A DNA stretch of 59,893 nucleotides from Akkermansia muciniphila (GTDB taxonomy: Bacteria; Verrucomicrobiota; Verrucomicrobiia; Limisphaerales; UBA9464): the NCBI GenBank assembly GCA_945898055.1, contig CAMDGV010000022.1, forward strand, positions 1 through 59,893, in the 5' to 3' direction. The first letter of the stretch is position 1. Each line of letters starts with the position of its first letter. The notes beneath the pieces are model-generated. The model made no database searches, was not told the DNA's origin, and saw only the letters and a list, made by a program, of their open reading frames with translations. Position numbers and translations under genes: made by a program. Shown piece by piece: positions 1-7,836 of the stretch.

Positions 1-3000
1 TCTGCAAATTGATCTCGCCCTTAGCCGCCACACAAATCTGCTTGGTGGTCATGGCTACAGTCATTCCAACAGAGCGAATATCCCCTGTTTTAGCGGCATT
101 GACGAAGACCAAGAAACTGGGGGTCAAGGCTGTGACGGTCATTGTGTCACCATTCAATGCGAGGACTCGGGCCGCAACCTGTTGGGCCTCATAGCCGTCC
201 GGCTTGGAAACCCACGACACAGTGATCCGATTTAGAGCGTCCACCGCCAAGTTGGCGCGATCAAATCCACCCGCAAAGGCAGGCTCACTGGCTTCAAACA
301 GGGCCACTCGCTCGGGGCTACGTGTATCCCAAGCAGCCAATTGCATTGTCGTTGAACCGGTCGGTTGCCCAAACAGGAAAACGAACGGCGAATTAATATG
401 GGCGGCGATACGAGTGCCGTCACCACGACCCGTGGCAAAGGCGGCTCCCGAACTATTCTGACTAAACTTACCCGTTGCAGTCCCGTCATTATCAAATAAG
501 TAGAAGTCGCTGCCGTTACGAACGGCGAATCCGCCTTTGAATGCCGCTACATTGGCCCATTGATCTCCATCAGCTACCTTGAACGATTCCTTCACCACTG
601 TGCCATCTGGCTTCAAAATCGTGGCAACAACCGCATTTCCTTCCGCTCGAAGTAGCTTTGATCGATCCTCAACCACCGACACATAATTACCATTACTCAG
701 GAAGACAACGTCACCACCAAAACGCGAATTCTGATCACTCGCAGCTTGGCCTGAAGTCTGACGACCAGCCGCTGAATCCAACGCCTTCGCCAGCGGCGTT
801 GGAGTTAGGGTCCCGAGATCAAGGCTAAAGGTTTGCACTGTGCCGTAACGGCTGATGGCTCCACTGGCAGTCGAGCGATCAAAGCCAGTCGCCCAGCGAT
901 TACCTGAATTAAATTCCACATAGTTATGGGGTGAAGCCTCGCCACCGACGACATACGTTTTTGCACCTTGGCGCTTGTCACCCGCCACTCGACCCGGATT
1001 TCCATTTTGGCGGGACCCATTGATCTCTCCCTTAAACGGGGCACCAGCGTCGGTATAAAAACCTTCAACCGTCTTACCAGGTTTGCCGTCCACCGGTTGG
1101 ATTGCCACCACAAAACGTTGCTTATCACTGCTGCCTTCAGCAAAAGTATTTCCCTCAATCAAAAATGCCGAAGTACCCACCACACTGGCATTCGGTTCCC
1201 AGTTACCGAGGGCATCATTGTCTGGAACAATCACTGCCTTGTCGGGGACGATACGAGTTAATCCCAATGACTCAATACTACCTGGAATCAGGGCCGGTAT
1301 CTCCGCAACCACAGCGGCCGAAATCGGTCCGGTAATCGAGTTAGTACCCGGAGTGCCGACGGCGGCCGAAGTATAAGTGACGGTGATAGCCACAGCGTCC
1401 CCGTTGGCTACCTTGAACCCGCGTAGATCAACGCGAAACTTGTTGGCGGCGGTATCCTGATCACTCGCGGATCCTTCAATGAAAGAACCCGCATATTTGC
1501 CCGGTAAGATTACAGGTGCGGCGGCATCGACGACATAAACGTCCACCACATGCTTGGCAAAATTAGCAAGATTAGGCACCGGCAAACTGCCCGTCATAAT
1601 CCCCCCCACCACGCTGATCACATTCGGCAGAGTATCGGTGGCGGGATTCGCCACCGCATTGGCTAGGTAAGCGGCATAGGTTTTGCTCCCTCCATTATCG
1701 GCAAAGGGGAAACCATCGAAGGTACTGTTCACTATCTTATTTCTACGAAGAGTCAGAGGCACTCCGACGCCCGCATCAATCAGTTTAGTTCCCTTGACAT
1801 TCACGATCAGATTCCCCTCGAGATCGTCACTTACCCCGTCGCCATTCGAACCTAAGCGGAACTGCCCATTGGCGCCGCCGACCAAATCAGGGCTATGATC
1901 GGTCAAATCCGGTTGAAGTGTCACCCCATCGACACCCACCCCGAAATAGTTACCGGCAATCACCACATTACTCGCATCTGAATAAAATTCGATATCGTGA
2001 TCGTACGCCGGATGAGCCACAATGTTACGCTCGTTACCATCACTTTTGCCGTCGCCATTGGTGCCAATCAAAGTATTGGTGGTGACTCGGCCATTCTCCA
2101 TGAACTCAACCGTATCAATGTCTGAATCGGTCAAATCCATATAACCCTTCAGCACCGCTTCAACATCAACGAAGGTCAATCCGTCAGGAAACACGTTAAA
2201 ATAATTACCTGAAACCCGAAGATCAGGGGCTTCGATTCCCAAACCTATGTGAGCACCCACCACGATGTTGAATTCTTGCACATCGGCCACACCATCACCG
2301 TCGGTTCCAAAGGTGAGTCCAGAGGAGTAAACGATATTGGTCACTGCCCCAGCACTATCTAGCATTTTGAAGCGGAAAGCAGCCACCGCATCCGTGACTG
2401 GTTTTAGGTTCTCCATTGTCGAGGCGTCACCGGGTTTCAAACCGAACCAACACCCTTGCACCTTCGCATTCTTCGCTTCTTTAACCAACGCCACCCCATA
2501 GATCGACGGATCGCCATCCGTCCCTGGAACATAACGTGCGATAAAACTAAGCCCACGCACCTTAAAACCATCGGCCTCATAAACACCGAGGATGGCATTC
2601 TCACTGCCACCGTAACCCCCAAAGGGAAGTCGAGTCGATCGACGTTGCAACAGATCCGCATTGGTCGCATCTAAACTGGGCCCCGAATCATCTTTACTGG
2701 AATCCAACACAATTTTGATCTGCGCATTATTGCCTCCCAAAATGCCGTTGCTGTTGGGTTTGGACCCAGGTTGGGAATAGCCATCGATGGTCACGTTATT
2801 CGCCGTGATCAATCCATAGCCACCCATCGGGGTGGTGATGACATGGGGACCATCGCCAGCAATGCTAAACTTGATCACATCGCCTTCAGCCAGTTGACTG
2901 ATAGCTTGTTTAAGAGATGTCCCCGCTCCGGGCGCATCGTTGTTGGTTGTGGTGACGACAATATCCTTTGCCTGAAGACCAAACCCTGCTGAAAGCAGAA

Positions 3001-3034
3001 TTAAAGTTGCGAATTTTGATTTGATAAATGACAT
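1..3034 (-). CDS. Secreted right-handed beta-helix repeat protein (3' end beyond window)
   Basis: An open frame runs from an ATG at 3034 to the left edge without a stop (about 1011 codons visible). The start is fixed by a strong Shine-Dalgarno (AAGGAGG, 3041-3047) six bases upstream and by a signal peptide of about 22 residues (MSFIKSKFATLILLSAGFGLQA cut, given here only as its hydrophobic stretch ATLILLSAGFG). The mature N-terminus carries the phrase NNVTIDGYSQPG typical of extracellular beta-helix proteins. Further on a module recurs with the pattern G-[TS]-[ND]-GDG-[VK]-[SA]-D followed by E/N and a hydrophobic pair (FGTDGDGVADVQEFNIVV region, IGTNGDGKSD, LGSNGDGVSD), alternating with GNYF-type turns. 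These Asp/Gly loops may bind calcium. Function is unknown; an adhesin, a surface-layer part or a polymer-binding protein are possible. The C-terminus, where an anchor or sorting domain would be, is outside the window. Confidence 0.85.
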   Translation of the reverse strand, partial: MSFIKSKFATLILLSAGFGLQAKDIVVTTTNNDAPGAGTSLKQAISQLAEGDVIKFSIAGDGPHVITTPMGGYGLITANNVTIDGYSQPGSKPNSNGILGGNNAQIKIVLDSSKDDSGPSLDATNADLLQRRSTRLPFGGYGGSENAILGVYEADGFKVRGLSFIARYVPGTDGDPSIYGVALVKEAKNAKVQGCWFGLKPGDASTMENLKPVTDAVAAFRFKMLDSAGAVTNIVYSSGLTFGTDGDGVADVQEFNIVVGAHIGLGIEAPDLRVSGNYFNVFPDGLTFVDVEAVLKGYMDLTDSDIDTVEFMENGRVTTNTLIGTNGDGKSDGNERNIVAHPAYDHDIEFYSDASNVVIAGNYFGVGVDGVTLQPDLTDHSPDLVGGANGQFRLGSNGDGVSDDLEGNLIVNVKGTKLIDAGVGVPLTLRRNKIVNSTFDGFPFADNGGSKTYAAYLANAVANPATDTLPNVISVVGGIMTGSLPVPNLANFAKHVVDVYVVDAAAPVILPGKYAGSFIEGSASDQDTAANKFRVDLRGFKVANGDAVAITVTYTSAAVGTPGTNSITGPISAAVVAEIPALIPGSIESLGLTRIVPDKAVIVPDNDALGNWEPNASVVGTSAFLIEGNTFAEGSSDKQRFVVAIQPVDGKPGKTVEGFYTDAGAPFKGEINGSRQNGNPGRVAGDKRQGAKTYVVGGEASPHNYVEFNSGNRWATGFDRSTASGAISRYGTVQTFSLDLGTLTPTPLAKALDSAAGRQTSGQAASDQNSRFGGDVVFLSNGNYVSVVEDRSKLLRAEGNAVVATILKPDGTVVKESFKVADGDQWANVAAFKGGFAVRNGSDFYLFDNDGTATGKFSQNSSGAAFATGRGDGTRIAAHINSPFVFLFGQPTGSTTMQLAAWDTRSPERVALFEASEPAFAGGFDRANLAVDALNRITVSWVSKPDGYEAQQVAARVLALNGDTMTVTALTPSFLVFVNAAKTGDIRSVGMTVAMTTKQICVAAKGEINLQ

Positions 3035-3390
3035 AAACTGCCTCCTTTTTTACCTGAGCTGAATACTTAGCTTTTAGCGTTAATAAACCACTTCGAAACG
3101 GAGTGACGGAGAAAAGATTACTTTGGGGAAGCGAGTTAGGTCAACATTGCAGGTAAGGAAACCTCAAGGCGAAAAAGGAAGTTCACCTCTAGCCACCTAA
3201 CTGCACTCAGAGACGTTCCTCACTGACTCCTAGCCCGCGAGATCATCACTGGTGACCCTGTGCACTCTGCGGGTGCCGAGATTAAATTAGTCCCCCCTCG
3301 AGTGTCCGTTGTTCAGCGCCTTTTCCAGATGCGTCGATTTTTCAGCCTGAACTTAAAGAAAGCAGAACCTCCGACGGCGAGATGAAACTT
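3035..3390. other. Intergenic region, no gene recognised
   Basis: About 356 bases between the start of the beta-helix gene and the end of gatA. It must hold the beta-helix promoter (read leftward) and any terminator of gatA. I see the Shine-Dalgarno at its left end but no convincing hairpin with a T run, RNA gene or conserved promoter boxes. Confidence 0.6.
3041..3047 (-). promoter_or_regulatory. Strong Shine-Dalgarno of the beta-helix gene
   Basis: AAGGAGG on the minus strand, six bases before the ATG at 3034. It is the clearest ribosome binding site in the window, where many genes have weak ones, and it decides the start of the partial gene at the left edge. Confidence 0.8.
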
Positions 3391-4857
3391 TCAAGCTACG
3401 GGAGACAGTTCTCGATGCCATGGAGTGCTTTGCTCATAGGCTTGAGCGATCCGAAAAAGAGTCAATTCACCAAAAGGTTTGCCCAGAATTTGCAAACCAA
3501 TGGGCAGCTTGGGCGTCCCTGTAAAACCACAGGGCAAACTCAGTCCGCAGATCCCGGCAAGGTTGCAGGAGATTGTAAACACATCACAGAGGTACATCTG
3601 CAACGGATCATCTGACTTTGCTCCCACTTTAAAGGCCGGGGTCGGCGTTGTCGGAGTCAAAATGGCATCCACCGTTTCGTACGCTTTAAGAAAGTCATTT
3701 CGAATCAGTGTCCGGACCTTCTGAGCGCGGATATAATAGGCGTCGTAATAGCCGCTGCTCAAAACATAGGTACCGAGTATAATACGCCGCTTCACCTCGT
3801 CACCAAAACCCTGTCCTCGCGTGCGACTGTTCAATTCAAAGGGGTCTGCCCCCTCGACGCGAGCACCGTAACGAATACCATCGAAGCGCGCTAGATTAGC
3901 CGAGGCCTCAGCAGGTGCTATAATATAGTAAGTGGCTGCGGCGTACTCCGTGTGCGGCAGGGAAACCTCCACGATTTCAGCCCCTAACGACTGGATTTGA
4001 GCCACCGCCTTGCGGACAGCGGCATCCACTTGCGGGTCCAGGCCCCCGATCATGTATTCTCGGGGTAGCCCAATGCGGAGACCGCGAAGATCATGATTGA
4101 ACCCTGCTTGATAGTTCGGTACGGGCTCATTCATCGAAGTGGAATCCCTCGGATCGTACCCGCTCAGGACCCGGGTCATCAGTGCCGCATCCGACACGTC
4201 TTTAGTGAAGGGCCCAATTTGATCTAAGGAACTCGCGAAGGCAGTGAGCCCATACCGGGAGACTCGACCGTAGGTCGGCTTGACCCCGACACACCCACAA
4301 AGAGCGGCAGGTTGGCGAATAGAACCGCCTGTATCTGAACCCACTGTGGCAAAGGCTTCATGAGCCGCAACTGCTGCCGCGCACCCTCCAGAAGATCCTC
4401 CAGAAATCCGGGTCGGATCCCAAGGATTCAGTGTGGTGAAGAAAGCAGAATTCTCAGTCGAACTGCCCATCGCAAACTCATCCATATTGAGGCGTCCGAA
4501 CACCACCGCTCCTGCGTCTTTCAATCGATTCACTACCGTGGCGTCGTAGGGCGAAATAAAATTACCCAAAATTTTCGAGGCGCAATTAAGTGGCTGCCCT
4601 TTATGGGCAATCACGTCTTTTAAGGCCACAGGCACCCCTAGTAACGGCTTCTCTTGAGAAGAAACCCCTGAAGCCAGCAGACGATCTGCTGCATCTGCTT
4701 GATTTAATGCATCGGTTGCGTCGTAGCTTAAAAAGGCCTTCACCCCCTCATCCACTCGCTTGATCTGGTCAAGGCACGCTTGAGTTGCTTCTCGGGCAGA
4801 ACAGTCGCCCCGCATAATCCGTGCGGTCAGCTCTGAAATAGTCAATCGATGCAGCAT
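3391..4857 (-). CDS. gatA: Asp-tRNA(Asn)/Glu-tRNA(Gln) amidotransferase subunit A
   Basis: 488 residues, normal GatA length. GatA hydrolyses glutamine and passes ammonia to GatB, which amidates misacylated Glu-tRNA(Gln) or Asp-tRNA(Asn). The amidase-signature triad is intact: Lys80 (in VALKDV), Ser155 (in GGSSGG) and Ser179 (in DTGGSI), followed by the usual RQPAALCGCVGVKPTYGRVS stretch. The ATG at 4857 gives an N-terminus that fits the family (helical LTISEL...). Neither gatC nor gatB is next to it: the 374 bases upstream hold no credible gatC, so the complex is assembled from scattered genes or the partners lie outside the window. A general amidase is the alternative, but the GatA-specific context of motifs makes that unlikely. 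Confidence 0.93.
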   Translation of the reverse strand: MLHRLTISELTARIMRGDCSAREATQACLDQIKRVDEGVKAFLSYDATDALNQADAADRLLASGVSSQEKPLLGVPVALKDVIAHKGQPLNCASKILGNFISPYDATVVNRLKDAGAVVFGRLNMDEFAMGSSTENSAFFTTLNPWDPTRISGGSSGGCAAAVAAHEAFATVGSDTGGSIRQPAALCGCVGVKPTYGRVSRYGLTAFASSLDQIGPFTKDVSDAALMTRVLSGYDPRDSTSMNEPVPNYQAGFNHDLRGLRIGLPREYMIGGLDPQVDAAVRKAVAQIQSLGAEIVEVSLPHTEYAAATYYIIAPAEASANLARFDGIRYGARVEGADPFELNSRTRGQGFGDEVKRRIILGTYVLSSGYYDAYYIRAQKVRTLIRNDFLKAYETVDAILTPTTPTPAFKVGAKSDDPLQMYLCDVFTISCNLAGICGLSLPCGFTGTPKLPIGLQILGKPFGELTLFRIAQAYEQSTPWHRELSPVA

Positions 4858-5230
4858 CGCTGAGTGAGAGTAAAACAGGGAACAGTCCTTAGAGCGAAGC
4901 GTTTTTTGGCGAGAATCATTGAGCCTTTTATTTAAAATAATCGTCGTTCTTCAGCGCCACTTTTTCCTTCAAATATTCCGCAGCCAAAGCCACCGACACT
5001 CTAGGTTCAGATGATTAAACTAAGACCCTCTCCAGATTCATTCTTGCGCTGGGACAACTCGCTTTAAGGACCTGTTAATTGATGATTTTGAGCCGCCGTT
5101 CGAATCGACTAAAAGCTCCCATCAAGACAGAAAAAAGCGTCAAGAGACGAAACTCTTGACGCCTATCTAAACGGGTTTCAAAAATACCTTCTAAGGGCAA
5201 AAACTCTCACCCAAGAAGGAGAGTCGCCTC
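4858..5230. other. Intergenic region between ferredoxin and gatA
   Basis: About 373 bases. The right part holds the ferredoxin terminator (described separately). The left part should hold the gatA promoter. A search for a small gatC-like frame on the minus strand found only a 25-codon frame overlapping gatA, so none is called. Confidence 0.6.
5131..5162 (-). terminator. Rho-independent terminator of the ferredoxin gene
   Basis: On the minus strand a perfect 10-bp stem (GCGTCAAGAG / CTCTTGACGC, plus-strand positions 5137-5146 and 5153-5162) with a six-base loop is followed at once by six T residues (5136-5131). It lies about 70 bases past the ferredoxin stop codon and in the right orientation. 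Confidence 0.9.
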
Positions 5231-5231
5231 G

Positions 5232-5465
5232 TTATTTGCCATCGCTACCAATCGCCTCAACAGGACAGCCTTCTAGGGCTTCCTTACAGGCTGCTTCTTC
5301 CTCAGGGGTTTCAGCCTGCTTCATCACATAGGAATAACCTCCGTCATCCCAACGAGTGAAGTTCGCCGGAGCGGTCTCACGGCATAAGTCACAGTCGATG
5401 CACTGATTGTCGACGTAGAACTTGCCAGTGGCGTTTTCAGAATAACGGTTTGCGTGGTCGGCCAT
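5232..5465 (-). CDS. Small [4Fe-4S] ferredoxin
   Basis: 77 residues, cytoplasmic electron carrier. One cluster motif is visible: Cys22-x2-Cys25-x2-Cys28 (CIDCDLC) plus a distal Cys67 followed by Pro (GCPVEAIG). That is the pattern of single-cluster ferredoxins, with no second CxxCxxCxxxCP set. An extra Cys60 lies seven residues before Cys67 and could form a disulfide as in some single-cluster ferredoxins. The protein is acidic (EEEAA, DDGG), as expected for a carrier that docks on basic partners. It is monocistronic, with its own terminator at 5131-5162. No partner oxidoreductase is adjacent, so its redox partner cannot be named. Confidence 0.92.
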   Translation of the reverse strand: MADHANRYSENATGKFYVDNQCIDCDLCRETAPANFTRWDDGGYSYVMKQAETPEEEAACKEALEGCPVEAIGSDGK

Positions 5466-5901
5466 AATTCGATTAGAAAGTCACATTTAGCGGCGGCACC
5501 GAAAGGGAGCGCAAGGTTCAATTTTGAAAATACTTCAATTCAGCCAACCGCCACTCGCCAAACCTTCCACTATCCCAGACCAAAACGCAACTGAACGCCG
5601 CACTCTTCTAAGGAGCACTTCGCCGATTCCTTTAATCCGGCGGGTTAACCGCAAAATAAAATAATCCAGAGTCTTCCCCTGCCCAACGCAGAACTTTTCC
5701 CTTCGCAAATGTCCAAATTCTGACAAGTAAACCTTCACCTCCAATCTGACTCAGATAAAGTCGAGCCGCTGATCGGCCCAGGGAATCATCGCGTCTCTTG
5801 CACTCGGAGCCTCTTCATCGATCTCCTCTTTCTTTTTTTTTCTTCATTATTAAAATCCAAAGTCACTTCTCCAGTCATTATCGGTCCTGCACCGATGCCG
5901 C
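5466..5901. other. Intergenic region between divergent genes
   Basis: About 436 bases between the ferredoxin start (leftward) and the MFS start (rightward). It should hold both promoters. A pyrimidine-rich run with a long T tract lies at about 5823-5845. A 69-codon minus-strand frame at 5535-5744 starts with TTG, has no family likeness and is not called. I see no RNA gene. Confidence 0.55.
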
Positions 5902-7410
5902 ATGAATCGCTTCAAGCACCGACTTCTGCTCTTGTCCTTGAAAGCTTCCACGGTCGAAGCCTGCTTCAGTGTCCCCATGCTCAACCTGACCCTGCCGAAC
6001 TTCCCGTTCGTCATTGCCTTCGCTGTCACTTCCCTCGGTTGGGGCCCCATCGCCGTCGGTCTAATGGCTGCGCTGCCTCACCTCTGTAACATGGCTCAAC
6101 CTCTAATGATTACTGCGCTCCGCCGACGCCTCTCTCTCTACCATATTCTCGTCCTCACTTTTATCTTTAGCGCCCTTCCGTGGGGATTTGTTTCACTACT
6201 CCCTTTTTTATCCAGATTCGCGCGGGATACATCCTTCGCAGCCATCCTCACCGTTGCCACTCTCGCCAATAGCCTCAGTGCTGTCTCGTGGTCGGCAGCC
6301 ATCGCCGAGCTTGTCCCACCCCGCCTCGCTGGGCGCTTCTTCGGTCGACGCAATCTCGTGTTCGGATTCTGGACTCTTTTGACCGTTTTCGTCGTGAGCA
6401 CACTCGCCGAGAGCGGAAAAGACGACGCCTCCCTGATCCTTTTTGGAGGCATCTTTGCCGCCGCTGGGCTTGCTCGATTGATTGGACTTTTTTTTCTGAC
6501 CCGAATGACCTTTCCACTGAGTGTCACTCAACGATCCTCGGTTCCTCCCAATTTTTCCGAAATTAAAGCACCCCTCAGCGATATTCATTTCCTACGTTTT
6601 GTTGGTTTTATTGGCCTCTGGGGCTTTATGCTAAATCTCGGCCAGCCTTTCTACACGGTCTTCCTCGTTCAAATTTTACAACGCCCTCTGGGTAATATCG
6701 GTTTACTAACCGGCCTTGCGGGTATCGGCGGATTACTGACCGTCAAGGGGTGGGGCTGGCTCTCCGATCGGTTCGGAAGCAAACCTGTCCTTCACGTCTG
6801 CGCTGTCCTTTGGTCTCTCGCCGGTTTGACCGCTTGGGCCTTCGCCGGGGAACGGCTCTTCTGGCATCTCGCCGCTGGCTACCTGATTACGGGGGCTGCA
6901 ACCGCCGGTTTTCAGCTCTGCCAATTTCAGCTTATGCTCAAACTATCCCCAACAAATAAAGCGCCCTATGTCGCTGTGTTTCTTGCTCTCAGCAGCCTCA
7001 TGACCGCTCTCGGCCCCATTTTAGGAAGTGTCTTTCTCAATCTCACACCAGATCGCCTAGGAATATTCTTCGGACAGACACTTCGAGATTATCATGTCTT
7101 AATTCTCGGTTCGATGGTGGGTTGCCTTGCTAGTATTCGTTTACTTGGACGCGTCCAGGAAATGGAGGCAAAGGAACCCGAAGCAGTGTGGGATTCAATG
7201 CGACGTGGGTCTGCCATCAACCCTGCGGTGATCCTTGCGACCACCGCCCAAATGATCCTCACTCCTCGGGGCCTTTTCAACCTGAGTTCAACCTCTTTTC
7301 GGGCTGTTCGCCGTCAAGTTCGGATCCTCGGAGATGTCGGAGGTGAGATTGTCGATGGCACTTCTGAAATCCTCAGGGCGAAACTCGGCCGCAACGATAA
7401 GGAGCTCTAA
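5902..7410 (+). CDS. Major facilitator superfamily transporter
   Basis: 502 residues, strongly hydrophobic with about twelve predicted membrane segments (for example FVIAFAVTSLGWGPIAVGLM near residue 37 and the block FVGFIGLWGFMLN near 230). It has the loop-2-3-like pattern GWLSDRFGSKPVL in the second half, the MFS motif G-x-L-[SA]-D-R-[FY]-G. It belongs to the group of MFS proteins annotated as sugar or drug permeases, but the substrate cannot be told from sequence. The C-terminal 80 residues after the last membrane segment form a soluble tail (VRRQVRILGDVGGEIVDGTSE). It stands alone: the ferredoxin upstream is divergent and tRNA-Leu follows after 260 bases. Confidence 0.85.
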   Translation: MNRFKHRLLLLSLKASTVEACFSVPMLNLTLPNFPFVIAFAVTSLGWGPIAVGLMAALPHLCNMAQPLMITALRRRLSLYHILVLTFIFSALPWGFVSLLPFLSRFARDTSFAAILTVATLANSLSAVSWSAAIAELVPPRLAGRFFGRRNLVFGFWTLLTVFVVSTLAESGKDDASLILFGGIFAAAGLARLIGLFFLTRMTFPLSVTQRSSVPPNFSEIKAPLSDIHFLRFVGFIGLWGFMLNLGQPFYTVFLVQILQRPLGNIGLLTGLAGIGGLLTVKGWGWLSDRFGSKPVLHVCAVLWSLAGLTAWAFAGERLFWHLAAGYLITGAATAGFQLCQFQLMLKLSPTNKAPYVAVFLALSSLMTALGPILGSVFLNLTPDRLGIFFGQTLRDYHVLILGSMVGCLASIRLLGRVQEMEAKEPEAVWDSMRRGSAINPAVILATTAQMILTPRGLFNLSSTSFRAVRRQVRILGDVGGEIVDGTSEILRAKLGRNDKEL

Positions 7411-7500
7411 CTTCGTTCAAGCCCAAACTATTGGATTTGCCCTCAGTCAGAGATCGAAAAGGGGTAAAGCAAAAAACAAAAACCTTTTCCTTAGCAAGCC

Positions 7501-7519
7501 GCAGTGAACTCTTCACTGC
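7501..7519. terminator. Inverted repeat after the MFS gene, possible weak terminator
   Basis: Perfect 8-bp arms GCAGTGAA / TTCACTGC with a three-base loop, 90 bases past the MFS stop. There is no T run on the plus strand after it, so it is at best a weak terminator or an RNA-stabilising hairpin. Confidence 0.35.
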
Positions 7520-7670
7520 GCTGGTGAACCGGCTCTTTCTCGTCTGCGGACTGGTCTCATCCAGCAATCCGCAATGAACTATCATCCGTTGTTGGCAAAC
7601 CCTTCGGAAGTCGATTTAATCAACTGCGTGCGCCGGATGGTTAGTGGTCGGTGCAGAGGTCAAACAAAAT

Positions 7671-7755
7671 GGGCGCGTGGTGGAATTGGCAGACACGATG
7701 GACTTAGGATCCATTGGCGCAAGCCTTGCAGGTTCAACTCCTGTCGCGCCCACCA
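7671..7755 (+). tRNA. tRNA-Leu(UAG)
   Basis: An 85-base class II tRNA with encoded CCA. The acceptor stem GGGCGCG (7671-7677) pairs with CGCGCCC (7745-7751), followed by discriminator A and CCA (7753-7755). The anticodon stem ATGGA/TCCAT encloses the loop CTTAGGA, giving anticodon TAG (7705-7707), which reads CUN leucine codons. The T arm GGTTCAACTCC is standard and a long variable arm (about TGGCGCAAGCCT) is present, as expected for leucine. It lies 81 bases before the TPR lipoprotein gene on the same strand. Confidence 0.97.
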
Positions 7756-7836
7756 CTCCTGAAGACACGGTCTGATTCGCTCCTTTCTTCCTTCTCCTCT
7801 TTATTCGATCTTTCTCTCGTTCAACCCGCACTCCCT

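Noticed and set aside
5535-5744. A 69-codon minus-strand frame upstream of ferredoxin
   Set aside because: TTG start, weak ribosome binding site and no recognisable domain.
7714-7836. Open frame running from inside tRNA-Leu into the TPR lipoprotein gene
   Set aside because: It overlaps the tRNA, and a lipoprotein signal sequence begins at the internal ATG 7837.
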